64,000 bases of DNA from Tetramitus jugosus (lineage: Eukaryota; Heterolobosea; Eutetramitea; Acrasida; Vahlkampfiidae). The notes below the pieces were generated by a model. The model was not told where the DNA came from, did no database searches, and was given only the letters and a program-made list of their open reading frames with translations. A program made the position numbers and the translations under genes. This document shows positions 63,934 through 64,000 of this stretch, one piece after another (position 1 is the stretch's first letter; every line of letters begins with the position of its first letter). The stretch is from positions 372,001 to 436,000 of the forward strand of contig OW569353.1 in the NCBI GenBank assembly GCA_937625935.1. The letters are read 5' to 3'.

Positions 63934-64000
63934 TTTTGAAGATGGGAAGAATTCTGTTGTTGTTGCTGTTGTTTTGACCAAACTCCAGAAAAGTATTTCA

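Noticed and set aside
1-64000. CRISPR arrays, insertion sequences or operon-type terminators
   Set aside because: No regularly spaced direct repeats, transposase-like frames or bacterial signals; spliced genes throughout show a eukaryotic nuclear genome.

Overview
The window is nuclear DNA from a gene-dense, intron-poor-to-moderate protist. The most likely source is a heterolobosean amoeba such as Naegleria. This is an inference from the protein repertoire and style: F-box-rich gene content, N/Q/S/H-rich low-complexity tails, CAA-rich untranslated regions, the standard genetic code, and GT..AG introns mostly 53-150 bp long. The species cannot be fixed without a search. About 30 protein genes were read, many with introns reconstructed from donor/acceptor sites and reading phase. 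No tRNA, rRNA, transposon, CRISPR array or prokaryote-type operon was seen.

Layout. 1-12.2 kb: the 3' end of a Nup160-like gene, a sphingomyelin-synthase-like membrane enzyme, an F-box protein, the XPD/Rad3 helicase, a KxDL-type BORC subunit, the WDR4/Trm82 tRNA m7G methyltransferase subunit, and a stand-alone Nup96. 12.4-25 kb: a 1198-residue coiled-coil protein, a G-protein beta subunit, two orphan genes, a mitochondrial bc1 core-2-like protein, an LRR-like orphan and Mediator MED17. 25-36 kb: CWF19L1/CwfJ, the tRNA 2'-O-methyltransferase TARBP1/Trm3, a triple-BRCT protein, SBDS with a long charged tail, and a small Sm/LSM10-like protein. 36-48 kb: an RNA-dependent RNA polymerase of the cellular RNAi type, an F-box protein with C-terminal membrane helices, a small orphan, a four-RRM PTB-like protein with a polyQ/H head, and a MIT-like plus divergent VPS9-like protein. 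48-64 kb: a small orphan, calcineurin A, an NHE-type Na+/H+ exchanger, two R2R3 Myb genes tail to tail, an AGC kinase with a PH-like head, a four-EF-hand protein, a HAM1-like protein and a Cys-tailed protein with a longin-like look.

The genes are mostly independent housekeeping and signalling loci. Loose themes are RNA biology (RdRP, PTB, CwfJ, Sm-like, WDR4, TARBP1, SBDS), the Y-complex of the nuclear pore (Nup160, Nup96), and Ca2+/phospho-signalling (calcineurin, EF-hand protein, AGC kinase). I found no convincing new multi-gene system. The best leads are unusual single-protein architectures and a few non-coding signals.
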